64,000 bases of DNA from Luscinia megarhynchos (taxonomy: Eukaryota; Chordata; Aves; Passeriformes; Turdidae), in the NCBI GenBank assembly GCA_034336665.1, contig CM067566.1:26504330-26568329 (forward strand), in the 5' to 3' direction. Positions 26,141 through 61,460 of this stretch are shown here, piece by piece; the stretch's first letter is position 1; each line of letters opens with the position of its first letter. The notes beneath the pieces were generated by a model, which saw only the letters and a list, made by a program, of their open reading frames with translations, made no database searches and had not been told where the DNA came from. A program made the translations under genes and the position numbers.

Positions 26141-27360
26141 CGGCACATTTCTTCATTTCTCACTTGAGTGCCCTTCTTTAGTTCCTTTTCAACTGCCCAC
26201 TTTATATCGGCTTCATTACACCACCGCTCCATTTGTGATGTAAATCGGGAAACTCAGGGAAGTTTTTCTTTTGGCCTTGTCTACGGAAGAATACCGAGAG
26301 GTATTCAAAACGTATTAACACAAATCAATGGCACCAATAAAAGCAAAATCTCCTTAGCAACATAATCTTGATTGCAAAAGGAGAACTGAGAGCATTTAGC
26401 AGAACAGTGGCCCACATGGAATACGCATTTGTCTAGAAGAATGCAGCACAAAGCCTAAAAGAGAGATGCTGAAAAAATCCAAAATTAACTCACACTGAAC
26501 AGTTACTCTTTTTTTCAAAAGTACACAATTGGCTACATTAAATCTATCGTGCGCTTTTCTGCTCAGCAACATTGTATCTACCGCTTTGCAAGCCCACATT
26601 ACAACACCCGGAATGCTTCGCAGCGCCGGGCAGCGGCACCCCTCCCCACCCGCACGTCGGGACAGGAGCATGTCCAACACACCCTCTCATATATGTTAGA
26701 GACATTATGCACATGCACATTATAAAGAGCCTGTCACGGCTTCCACACTAGAGTAACCAAAGAGCTTAAACTGTTTCATGCAAGGAAAAGCTGCCTGCTG
26801 ATGAGAACCAAGGCCATCCTCGGCACGGTAGAGAACGCAGGCTTAGTTTTTGTTCATAAGGTTCAGGTTAACCAGCATTTCATATCGGATGGTCTGAAAA
26901 ACACGTGAATTGCATGGACGGGAATGATTCCCTTCTGAATAGGTGGCGTCTGCCTTAACTAGATGGAAACCCTATCTTGTTTGAGAGCACACATGAATAA
27001 AACATAAAAGCGTAGACACAGCTTCAAAATCACCATTCAACCATAATGATAGTACATTTAATAAATCCTACTGTCATTAGGGCTTGAAAAGCAAAGAACT
27101 CCAAATGTGGACATAATGAAAAACCAGTTTGAAACACTTAAGGCAGGCAATGCCTGTAATTTGGTAACTCCAGTCCTAGAGTCGCCTAAATTACCTAAAA
27201 TAATTTTCTCTCCCTTCTCAGCCATGCCCCCCATTTAGACTACAAGTATCAACTGGAAGCAAGATGAGACCATTGCACAATACAGCAGTTTCTCAAGTTT
27301 TTCCTTTTCTTCCTCTCCCTACCACCCCCTCCCCCAACACAGATGGAAAACGGTAAGGCT
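26141..27360. other. Unique noncoding DNA beside the orphan CpG island
   Basis: Mixed composition with scattered CpGs at about 26540-26680 and 26800-26970, not matching any repeat I recognise. It could hold regulatory sequence belonging to the neighbouring CpG island. No coding exon is seen. A G-poor, C-rich run at about 27300-27350 lies just downstream (minus sense) of the paired polyadenylation signals. Confidence 0.4.
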
Positions 27361-27382
27361 CAGAAGATAGGTTAACCATTAT

Positions 27383-27435
27383 TTTATTAGTTTATAATAC
27401 ATACAACTTAAGAAATGCTTTTAAAAAAGTTTATT
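27383..27435 (-). terminator. Candidate distal polyadenylation signals for CHIC2
   Basis: Two minus-strand AATAAA hexamers, at 27435-27430 and 27388-27383. About 40 nt further in the minus direction comes a G/T-rich run (27350-27300, GTGTTGGGGG and more). This is the classic layout of signal, cleavage zone and downstream element. If used, the CHIC2 3' UTR would be about 7.1 kb. No transcript evidence is available here. Confidence 0.4.
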
Positions 27436-30400
27436 GGAGTCCATTCCAATTCTGGGTCAGGTCAGGAAAAACCAATGCCGATGTATTAAATAATATTCTA
27501 TAATTCAACAATAGCTTAGCCTCAGTAATTTAGCACACATGGTTAAATATTCTTAAATATGCATATATACAATTGTGCAGCCTTTAAAAAGTCTCCTTTG
27601 ATTCCTATCTTCTCCTCCCAAAGCTGTGCACCCTGTAAACACAGAACTGGCTTCTAAGCTTTGAGTCTCTCACCCAAACTTAGGACACTTGAAGAGGAAT
27701 GTTACAATAGTGGAAATCACAGCAGCCCTAGCTTTCTAAACTCGTTGCGAGAGGAGAGATGCCCAATAGGCAAAATTAACATCAAGTCTCTCTATAAGTA
27801 GCAGCTTCTTTAATTTCCAGTTTTAGGTTAAATTATTGCTTACACATTTTCTGCTTGAAATGGATTTTAACATACTACTGGGTTTTAAGGTTTCCCTCTT
27901 GATGGCCACATCTTTCCAGTGACTTATTTACCATTACTGCTTCATACATTTAACAGGTCTTTCCTAAGCACACACAGTCCGATGCAATTCTCTGCAAATT
28001 CTTTTAAAGCAACGTGAGTTACACAAGTCTAATTTAGCACACGATATTTAGGCACTGTTTTGTAGTTTACTATTCTCTTCCAAAGTTATGTTTGGAATGA
28101 GTTCATATTCTGATTGCCATACTCTATCCTTTATGAAAACAAAAATCCGGATTACACTTTTCAAATCAGGAACTACTTTGCATTCCTTGTTATCTCACTG
28201 AACCAACTGTTCATTGACAACATTAACCAGTAGGTACACTGCATATTCCAACAACTTAGAAAGTCTATTGCTAGCATAAAAGGATCAGAGATAAACACTT
28301 GGAGTGGATGAGTTAGATATTTATATCAGCACAATGAAACCAGTTTAAACATACAGCCACTAAGAGTATCATTTACATTGCATCAGGATATGACTTTTTG
28401 AAACATTTCTGAACATAACTTAAACAGTGTATTCATAAACCTAAAATACTGTAACAAAAAAATGTGTTCAGCTGACTACTAAGTCTAGTTTTCAACACGA
28501 GGCAAAATAACTTTCTATTATTAAGCTATAAATGAGGAGCAAACAACAACAAAAAAGCACGTTTCAATAAACATTATAAAAATCTACTTGTTCTCTAAAA
28601 GTGAGCATTTGTCAATGGTTCCCTTCTCCATAAAAAACTACAATTAACTACAAAAGTCCTACTTACCTGAACTTAAATTGTACTAACCAGATCCTACTTG
28701 TGGGCCTTAGATATACTGTCACATGACAGGAGCTGTCTGGACAGGTCAAGAATTTTCTTTGGAAACAATTAGCCATGCATTACAGGCTCCAGCTTAGGAA
28801 AAAACTGTTCTGCACTCAGTGCAGGTCTCATCAGCAATTCCATTTTGGTCTGGCTATTTTAAATGAAGAGATGCTGAGTTTAGAAGAAAGCTTACCTTCT
28901 GCATTATTATTCTGCATGATAGCAGAATTGTCTATCAACTAGAGCATAACCAAAATAAATTAGCAACACACCACAATAAAAAAAGTGAACAGAAGTTAAC
29001 ACACAATTACATAATTACTGAAATGGACTGCTAGCTTTTGCTTGACTTGCATCATTCAATATCATTTCATTAAGTTCAAAACTATTTTCTGTCATACTCA
29101 CAGAACTCTAAACCTAATCCCCAAATCCAATCTTTTGAGTGTTGCTTCTCCTAACTCCTATGTTTTATCTTTTGCTTCACTAAATTGTTCCTACTGTTCT
29201 GTTGAATTTTGAGGAGCCAAGCATTTATGAATCCTTTTCCAATAAAATAAATCCTAATGAAATATTAATGAGCTAAACAAACCAGAAGACTTTTTTAAAA
29301 GGACAACTTCCATGAAACCAGTAAAATGCAGTTTTATAAAAGATGTATATTACCCAGTGTTATGTGGTAGGGATACATACATGCACCAGCACAAGTGTCA
29401 ACAGAGGAAGTTTCATGCAAGGAAATCAGGGGTTTTCATTTGTCAAACACGGTTTCTAATTAGCCCACACTGATTGAAATATCAATGTGCAGAAAGATGA
29501 AAGTTCAAAAATTATTGAACTGCAAAATACTGTTACCAACAAAACAATACAAATGGATATCTAATGAAGAATAAATGCATGTTTTCAGTAGTGAAATTTT
29601 TTCACTTCTGGAGTATTTCTCCCCTTGAAATTATTCTACTTCCTTAAGAAGAATGATACTGCTTTTTTAGTACACCAGTATCCCCTGATTCACCCAGCCT
29701 ACAGAAAGAACTTTACAAAGAATAAACACAGGAATTAAGAAGGTAGCACCATCAGAAATAATCACTCCATCCAAGTAAGAAAAAACCCCCCTTCATTTAT
29801 CCTTATCCAACATACTTTGACATTCAGCAGCCTATTAATACAGGGTAAAAGAAGCTCCCATAACTTTATATTGATAACATTCATAATGGTCATGCATATT
29901 ACAATCAAGTTTCTAGGGTGACATTTGCAAAGTAAGCCTTCATGCAGATAGGCATTCAGCTATTTAATTCCATGTTCATATTTCCTATTAGTCCCTGAGA
30001 AGTTAATACTTCTACCTACAATATGGCTATTAAAGGCATTATAATGATCATACACTTAGCTGTTTGTCATGGAAATGCAACAAGGCTATAGGGAGAAGCA
30101 CAGAAATTACAGCAAATTAGCAGTGATGAATACAGATTTATGAAATGCTTTCTTTTCCTAAGCAAGGTTGCTGAAGAGCAACATAAATGATTTTAGTCAC
30201 AGATACAAAACTAGCCAGCGGCACTTACCCTTAATAAGTCACTACTATGAATTCAAGACATTTGAGGCTCTGAGACCTCTCTAATTGAGTGTTTCCTTTA
30301 CACAAAATCATATGGATTTTCACCAAATGTAGGGTCATCATGATCCTTCTTTTAATCACTCAACAGCAGTGCTGGGAGAACTTAAAAGAACCATGGATTT

Positions 30401-31158
30401 TCTCTGCTTAATAAGTCTTTCACTTCTTCAATTAAAGTGATCTCTTTAAACTGTTCAGAATTCAAATGGGGTTTTTGGACAATTTGCATTATTGCCAGCT
30501 GCTCAAAACCCATAAACTAGGGCTCCAAAACAAGGGGACCAATTTAAAATTAAGACTTTGTGGTGGGGGGTGGAGGGAAGGGAATAAAGACAAGTTCTTT
30601 TTCCTTGGCTCCTGTCTTCTAAGCAGTTACAGATTGTATTTTAAAGCTCTTCCTACAACCTTTCGGGATAAATAATGACTTTCAGAAAAAAAATAAAAAA
30701 ATTAAAACTTACTTTTAAGTAAGCCTGTATCTGAGAGATAGCAGATTGGACAAACATCGTGGTCTTGAGAATTACAAAAACATATCATTTAACAAATTCA
30801 TTTAGAGATTATAATTTACCTATAAGTACTGTAAAAAGTTTTTACAAATTATTCTACTTGGGTATTGTGGGAAATTTTGGATTAGCATAAATACTAAAAT
30901 AATTAAAATTACTCTTACTGACCTATTACAAAAACTTACTGACTCCCTGTAACCTATCTCCATAAATATTTTCATTTCTGATGAAGCTTGTCATCCCAAT
31001 ATAAACTTCAAGTCACAGCTATTTAACAACAGATGAGCTCTTCGGAATTCTTCATGTAGGGGCTGAGAGAAAGTCCTTCTCCCTCAGAACTTACTTCCAC
31101 CTATGACTAAAAAATTTAAAATAATTTGTTTCTACTATATTACAGTAAGAAAGAAATC

Positions 31159-31164
31159 TTTATT
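31159..31164 (-). terminator. Candidate proximal polyadenylation signal
   Basis: AATAAA on the minus strand, 3.3 kb past the CHIC2 stop, in a GTGAATAAAGATT context. It is one of several possible ends of the transcript. Confidence 0.25.
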
Positions 31165-34120
31165 CACCAGCTAAAGGTGACTATATCTAAAAATAATAAT
31201 TAGCTCACACAGGGATTCATTGATGCCTTCACCATTAGTTTAGCAGGCTAAAGATGAACGGGCATAATTAGCATCACTTGCTAAATGATTAATATCAATT
31301 TGATACCTAACAGTTCAAGGAAATTTGAAATAGATAAGATCATTTGTAGGAATTGCTGAGTTGCAAGAAGTTAAGCAAGTTAGTATAATGCAATAGTTAT
31401 TTTAGCAAAGAGTAGGCTGTATCCTGGAAGTCCTACTATAGCTTCTGGTCTGCTCAAACTACAATTACATTCTTTGTCAAGTGACAAAAAAGGTAATATA
31501 ATGTCTTCTTACTAGCAATCAAAATAAATAGATTTAGTATTTCAGAAGCAACATCAAAAGAAAATCCTGACAACTGCTCCAGGCATTGAACAGTTATTTA
31601 AAGCTCCTTGTCATCTTCAGTTTCCATCACTGCAATTAATGAATTGAAAGGGATTGTATGAAAATGTTTTGTAACATTCTTACCAGGTGAGTATACTACT
31701 ACTTCAGGAGAGTACCACTTCTGAGATAAAACTCATCTCTCTATATAGACAGTTTCTCAAGTCTCTTGATTATACTCTAAGTCAGAGACATTGTTTTAAT
31801 AAAATATCCAAAATACCTTTTGAGAGAGCAAGTCTGGCCTCCTTAGAAAGGGATTTAACTTTTTAATTGCTCAGAGCTCTACGTTTGATGTCTATACTGT
31901 TTCTTAAAGAGAAAGTCACAGCTAAAATACCTGCTAACCAAGCCTATAACTGCTGATGCACCTAGAAGTAGACAAGTTCTCAAGCATCACTACCATTAAT
32001 GTGGAAGCCCTACTAACGGGATACTCTGTAAGCCACACTATTCTCTGCTCTGGTCTCAGTACATATCACACCCAAAGCACCTCTACTGTCGCTGGGTTTG
32101 GGTGCTGCTGGCAAGGTAGCTGTGGACATGGACAGAACATACTATGGGAAGTTTGAGTAGTAAACTAAGGCAAATAGCTGCTATGAACATATTACAAGCC
32201 ATATCCTCCACTAGAGTAGAGGGATAGGTTTCCTCATCAGTAGAAAACCGCATCCATGACACAAATTATCTCTATAGTCAAATGAAAATTTTTATAAAAT
32301 CTAGGCTTCATATGACTCAATATTCATTTTATTGAAAACTGACATTTAAAGAAATCAGTATATATTTATGGTCATAAGTATTTATCACCAGTTATCACTT
32401 CTGTTCAATTCCAACCTCTCCTCTGCATGTCCAAGCTCCCCAGTTTCCGCTGCCATCAGTGTTAGATTTCTGTCCTTCTGCAGACTGAAACTAGTACGAG
32501 GCTATATAATTAATACTTCTGGGTGAGAGGAGTGCAGCAGACCCATATTTGTACTGAAGAAGAGATTGAAATTGATTTCTTGAAAATTATAAACAGTTAC
32601 TTCATAGAGAAACCATGGGTGGCACTCAGAAGACCAAGGCCAGCACAAAACTGAGATTCATTAATTAAAAATCATACTCTGTCAAGTCAAAGAAACACCC
32701 TTGTAGGCTTGTAGGAAAAACATAGCTGAGCTATTTTCAAAGTGAACAGTAGGAATCCACAGATGAAAGCTGAGCAAAGGATGAATTTTGGGAACAGATA
32801 CAGAAGGCTTAGATTTAAGAAAACTTAAAACTTTCTAAAACACTCCCACTATGAACAGTTTAGGAATATAATACTCACTAAGGAATATTTTACAGAGAAT
32901 AAATATTTTGAAGACATAGAAAAATAGTTCACAGCATCAAGGTACCTGTAATACATTACCTTGAAATAAAACTTGTATTTAAAAGATTAAAAAGAGAGGA
33001 CTATTCTTGTAGTGGTATCAACTTTTCATTCATACAAATATTAAGCAGAGTATATCTGTTTTTTCATATATTCACATTATTGCTTGCTAACACAATTGTA
33101 CAAAGAACATGTTCTTAACTTACATCAATTTTGTGTAATTTCGCAATTTTAGATACCTAAAGCAAATTTTACAATATGAGAGTTGTAATTAAAAAAAAAA
33201 AACCCAAAAGCTATGTGTGAAGATATGTACAACTAAAGTATTACCAGAAGAAGTGAAATATAACTGGCCTGACCCAAGCATACAACATATATCCAGTTAA
33301 AAAAAAGTCTTGTGCAGAAAATAACCTTTGTAAACCAAAATGAGCAAAAGAAAGGGTGCAATAAATAACTGCCTAACACATCTAAATTTACACTGTTGCC
33401 CAGTATACCCTGCTTTGATGACTTTTAATACATGGCATTTGCATCTGGAACTACACTGTTAAAGAACTCTTCAATAACTTCTTTCTGCTTATGTGGTTTT
33501 AAATAAACAAACAAAAAAACCCCATGAAAAGTCCTCTTGGGCAATTAAGTTTTAGTAAAACAAGTCCTTCTGCACCCCTGTGTACAGGATCTGGTAAACA
33601 GTATGAATAAAGCTGGCACAAGGCAACTGACTGAATGAAAACAGCTACATTATAAAATGCAATAATAATATACTTCTGTGATCTTGAGTTCTACTAACCA
33701 GATGCATGCAATGCTCTCAGTGATTCTTCTAGTCTGAGTAAAATAATTCCACTTGGCTGCCTTTTTTTTTTTTTTTTTAATTTTTTAAAGCCAAACTTTT
33801 TCAGAACCAGTTGACAGGACTTCTTCGTGAAAAGCATGGAGATTTCTACTAACAACATCTGGGTTCCAAAAATCACAGTTCCAAAAGAATTTTTTTTCCT
33901 TATTTTGCTGGAAGGGATAGTCAATATCCCAAAAAGAAATAAAAGTATTTACAATTGACTAGTCACTGACAGAAGTTTCCAAACATCCTAGAAGGAACTT
34001 CAGCATGTAAATGAATGACTAAAGGGATTTACACAAAGTACAGTCAATCAGTTGTATCAGATTAGGATAAAAAAATACCTGTTCACTTGTATATAATTTT
34101 CAGCTGTGTATTTATAGTAA

Positions 34121-34152
34121 TACATATATGTACACACGCGCGCGCACATATA
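34121..34152. repeat. 32-bp perfect alternating purine-pyrimidine run
   Basis: Every position alternates pyrimidine and purine, with TA/CA flanks around a central run of C-G steps at 34137-34145. Such sequences can adopt Z-DNA. It lies about 330 bp past the CHIC2 stop, inside the expected 3' UTR. Confidence 0.8.
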
Positions 34153-34289
34153 AAAAGACTCTTTTGAAAATCAAGATACATTAATAAACAGAAGTAGCAA
34201 AAGTAAAAATAACTTAAGTAGTAATTAACATTTGTGTGAAATTACTTTGCAGAGTTTGACCAAATGCACTTAGAACATACTCTTATTTA

Positions 34290-34380
34290 AAAAAAAACCA
34301 CAAAAAATAACTAACCAACCAAATATAAACCAAAACAAACACAAAAACCAAAACAAACAAAAAACAAATGAAACCACCAC
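34290..34380 (-). repeat. G/T-only-like low-complexity tract in the CHIC2 3' UTR
   Basis: The plus strand is almost only A and C here, so the predicted transcript would carry a U/G-rich run about 100-190 nt after the stop. This resembles binding sites for GU-rich-element proteins such as CELF family members, but that is inference. Confidence 0.5.
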
Positions 34381-34467
34381 AAGATTCTGTAGAACCAATG
34401 TTATGTCACTACCAGGAGAGCACCAAGCAAGGCACCATTGGAAAGACAACATACTTGAATAAGTCTC

Positions 34468-34476
34468 TATAAATAA
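34468..34476 (-). promoter_or_regulatory. AU-rich-element-like nonamer after the CHIC2 stop
   Basis: The minus strand reads TTATTTATA, beginning 9 nt past the stop codon, within ATTTATTTATA. It matches the UUAUUUA(U/A)(U/A) element of unstable mRNAs. A single copy is weak evidence. Confidence 0.35.
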
Positions 34477-34484
34477 ATCAAATG

Positions 34485-58143
<23,659 letters not shown>

Positions 58144-58160
<17 letters not shown>

Positions 58161-58395
58161 GGCCGGGCCGGGGCGTCCGATGAGCCAGAGGAGCCGGGGC
58201 GACGCGACGGGAGCCGGCCAGGGAGGCAGGCGGGAGGGGGCCGGCGGGCGCCCCGGACCGGGCCGGGCCGGGCGGCAGCGGGGCCGCGGCGGCGGCAGCG
58301 GCTGGAGCGGCGGCGGCGGCTCCGGGCGGGGAAGCGCCCGTCACCCTCCGCGGGGGGAGGGGGCGAGGGCGGGGCAGGAACAACAACAACAACAT
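58144..58395 (-). CDS. Possible upstream ORF overlapping the CHIC2 start
   Basis: If transcription starts above 58395, the first ATG in the leader would be at 58395, opening an 83-codon frame that begins with a leucine run and ends at 58144, 17 nt inside the CHIC2 coding sequence in another frame. The product is Pro/Ala/Arg-rich with no domain. It may act only as a translational brake, or lie outside the transcript altogether. Confidence 0.2.
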
Positions 58396-58534
58396 CCGGC
58401 CCCGGCCCCGCCCCGCCCGCCCGCCCGGGGCAGCGCGGGCCGAGCGGCGCCCCGGGGGCCGTGGGGGCCCGGAGGCACGGAGCGGGCCGCGCTGGGAGCG
58501 GGCGCAGCGCTCATCCCGTCCTGCTCAGTCCCGG

Positions 58535-59110
58535 AGCGCACGGCACAGCGCGGTGTCCAGGCGGCTCCTGAGTGTCTCCGCTGAGGGACACTCCACACCT
58601 CTCTGGACAGTCTGTTCTGGAGTGTGGTCACCTGCACAGTAAAGTTCTTCCTCTCACTGCAGCGGAACTTCTGTGCTCCAGTTTCTCCCCGTTGTCCCTT
58701 TTCCTATTGCTTGCTACCCCGAGAAGAACCTGGCTCCATCCTCTGACATCCTCCCTGCAGATTCTGATAGATACTGATTAGGTCCCCTCTTAGACATCTC
58801 CTCAATGCTGAACAGGCCCAGCTCCCTCAACCTTTCTTCACATGAGAGCTGCTCCAATCTCTCACTTGTCTTTGTTGCTCTCCACTGGACCTGCTCCAGG
58901 AGCTCCATGTCTCTCTTGTCCCGAGGAGCCCAGAACTGGACAGAGCACTCCTGATGTGACTCACCAGGGCTGAGTCGAGGGGCAGGATCACCTCCCTCAG
59001 CCTGCTGGCATTGCCCTTCCCAATGCAGCCCGGGGTTCCATTGGCTTCTTGACCACAGGGTTTTAACCCTCCTGTGGACATCCATCCGCAGGAGGGGGTG
59101 TTAGACACCT
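58535..59110 (-). mobile_element. CR1 LINE fragment abutting the CHIC2 CpG island
   Basis: Minus-strand translation in shifting frames matches the C-terminal part of the CR1 ORF2 protein: SREVILPL, VQFWAPR, DMELLEQVQWRATK, EERLRELGLFSIEEM and then a NRLSREVWSVP segment. The match runs up to the upstream edge of the CpG island, with no clear 3' octamer, so the tail may be lost. Frames are broken; it is not active. Confidence 0.85.
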
Positions 59111-59679
59111 GCTGTGAGATGAGGGGCTGCCCGCTGGTCCCTCTGCCTTCGTGCAGGGAGATGTGGGGAAAGTGGCCCCTGGCCAGGGCTGGCCTGCTCA
59201 CATGAAGGCTGAGACCTGGTGTCTGCGTGTCCCTTGGTGCTGTCGGTTCCTGGATCTGCCATTCCTGTGGCAGCCTTGCATCCTCCATGGAAAGCATCAT
59301 GCTAAGGCCACTGTTTGCAGCCAGATGAACAATGAATTGGCAGAGGAAAAGTCCCTTTAGGACTACATTGATGAATGCTCAGGAGAAAACCTTAAAAATG
59401 GCAGAGATTCTTCTTCACTCTTGGCAGTTTTGCTATTTGTCATAACCAAAACTTAAAGACTGGAAAGTGCCAGTGTGAGCATAATGACCTTAGCAACAGG
59501 TAGGTTTTCAGCTGTTGTGATGACAGTGGAAGGTAGTGTAACATAAGATGAGATATAGCAGCAGGATGACATCTTAAAAGTGGGAGAAGACCTTTTTTAA
59601 TTTAACAGAGTGGACTGGTAGATTATGTACTTGCAGCAGTATCTAATATAAATTTCAGAGGGTTCAGCCTGAAACAGTC
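59111..59679. other. Spacer between CR1 copies
   Basis: Part of 59111-59300 may be further diverged CR1 or another old repeat; I cannot decide. The rest is AT-rich without features. Confidence 0.4.
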
Positions 59680-59700
59680 AAAAAAAAAAAAAAAAAAAAA
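59680..59700 (+). repeat. A21 homopolymer
   Basis: Twenty-one A in a row, 21 bp from the 3' end of the next CR1 copy. It could be a slippage product or the tail of a separate plus-strand insertion; no source element is seen upstream. Confidence 0.8.
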
Positions 59701-59721
59701 GCAAAAGGCAAATCTGCTTAT

Positions 59722-60880
59722 CACAGAATCATAGAATGGCTTGGATTAGACAGGACATTAAAAATTATCAAGTTCTGCCCCACCCTGCTGTGGGCAGAGA
59801 CTCCTTCCACTAGACCAAGTTGCTCAAGGCTTTATCCCACCTGGCCTTGGACACTTCCAAGGAAGACACTTCCACAGCTACTCCAGGCAACCTGTTCCAA
59901 CATCTCACCCTCACAGTAAATGTAAAAAATGTGTCTTTAACCTCATGGGAAATAATTTCTTTCTAATGTCTAATACATGTCCTTGTAGAAAGTCCCTATT
60001 CATCTTTCTTGTAGGCCTTCTTCAATTCTGCAAGGCCTCATTCAGGTCTCCTGAAAGCCTTTCACTTCTCCAGGCTGAACCACCCCAATTCTCTCAGAAT
60101 CTCCTCCTAGCAAAGGTTCTCCACTCATCCAATCAACTTGGTGGCTCTTGTCTGGACTCATTCCAGCAGGTCCATGTCCTTCCTGTGTTGGGTTCCCCAG
60201 AGCTGGATGCACTGTTCCAGCTGGGGTCTCACCAGAGCAGAGCAGAGGGGCAGAATCTCCTCCCTCCCCTACTGCCCACACTGCTTTGGATGCAGCCCAG
60301 GACACATTTGGCTTTCTGGGCTGTGAGTGCACATGGCTGGGTCATGTCCAGCCTCTCACAGCACCCCCAAGTCCTTCTTGGCAGGGCTGCTCTGGATCTG
60401 TTCATCCCCAGCCTGAGTTGATACTGGGGATTGCTCCAACCCAGGTGCAGCACCTTGTAGTTGGTCTTGTTAAACCTCAGGAGAATCCCATGTGCCCACT
60501 TCTCATGCTTGTCCAAGTCCCTCTGGATGGCATCCCATCCTCCAGGTGTGTTGACCACATTTCTCAGCTTGGTGTCATCTGCAAATTCACTGAAGATGCA
60601 CTAGATCCCTTTGTCTATGTCATTGATGAGGGCATTAAGTAGGGCTGGTCCCAATACGGACCCTAGATATCATTTACCACTGATGTCCATCGGGAGCTGT
60701 TGCCCTCTACCCTCTGGATGCAACCATCTAACCACTTTCTTACCCATCTCACAGCCCACCCTGTAAATCCATCTCTCTCCAGTTAAGAGAAAAAAATGTT
60801 GTGGGCTTTTGCAGGCTTTACAGAAGTCCAGATAAATGGCATCTGTAACACTGCCCTTGTCCACTTTCATGAGTATGAAG
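59722..60880 (-). mobile_element. CR1 LINE copy, about 1.15 kb, from reverse transcriptase to 3' end
   Basis: Its 3' end is marked on the minus strand by ATTCTATG then ATTCTGTG (59737-59722). Reading inward, minus-strand frames show CR1 ORF2 segments in order: YLDFCKAC near 60820, DKHEKWAHGILLRFNKTNYK and VLHLGWSNPQYQLRLG at 60500-60400, GCIQSSVGSRGG near 60260. Frameshifts and stops break the ORF, so it is a dead 5'-truncated copy. Confidence 0.92.
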
Positions 60881-61004
60881 GGAATTCTCCATTCCCCTTT
60901 ACTTACCTAGTACTTTATGCATATTATTTACAGTAGCCTCCTTTTCACATTAGATACTTTTTCCTATGAAACCTACAGTTCTTTTTTCCGGGCTTCAGTA
61001 TACC
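60881..61004. other. Spacer between two CR1 copies
   Basis: AT-rich, no recognised feature. Confidence 0.5.
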
Positions 61005-61460
61005 ATGGAATCATAGAGTGGTTGAGTCAAAAGGGACCTTAAAGATCATCCAATTCTCCTGCCATGTGCAGGGAACCTTCCACTAGACCAGATCACTCAA
61101 AGATTCATCCAAACTGCCCTTGAACACTTCCAAAGAGAGTATCCACAACTTCTCGAGGCAACACATTCCAGTGCTTCACCATCCTCGCAGGTAAGAATTT
61201 CTCCCTGACATCTAATATAAACCTATCGTGTTTCAACCGGAGGCAATTTCCCCTTCTCCTATCACTACAGATCCCTGTAAAAACTTCCTCTCCAGCCTTT
61301 TGCAGGCTCCCTTTAGGAATTGGAAAGTTGCTGTGAGGTCTCCACAGGTCTTCTCCAGGCTGAACAACCCGAGCTCTCCTAACCTATTTTCAATGGAGAG
61401 GTGCTCCATCCCTCCAGTCATCTTTGTGGACCTCCCCTGGATTTGTTATTCCGACCAGTT
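61005..61460 (-). mobile_element. CR1 LINE fragment, 3' end
   Basis: A second CR1 3' terminus in the same orientation: the plus strand opens 'ggaatcatagagtggttgag' and runs through the usual 'aaagggaccttaaagatcat' block. On the minus strand MEHLSIENRLGELGLFSLEK at about 61411-61352 is the CR1 ORF2 C-terminal signature. It is 5'-truncated. Confidence 0.92.

Larger units (their letters stand above)
27436..34467 (-). other. Noncoding DNA, possible long 3' UTR of CHIC2
   Basis: AT-rich, free of recognised repeats and of coding frames. It lies directly downstream of the CHIC2 stop in transcription direction. Minus-strand signals that could end the transcript earlier are AATAAA at 32333-32328 and 31164-31159, and ATTAAA at 33428-33423. 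Which is used cannot be read from sequence alone. A 20-bp T run (plus strand) lies at about 33760-33779. Confidence 0.4.

Noticed and set aside
25612..26243. Overlapping frames of 108-206 codons on both strands of the orphan CpG island
   Set aside because: Stop codons are rare in GC-rich DNA. All frames give Arg/Pro/Gly/Ala-rich products without a known domain, and opposite strands are open at once.
59945..60642. Plus-strand frames of 158 and 164 codons
   Set aside because: They are antisense to the CR1 ORF2 remnant on the minus strand.
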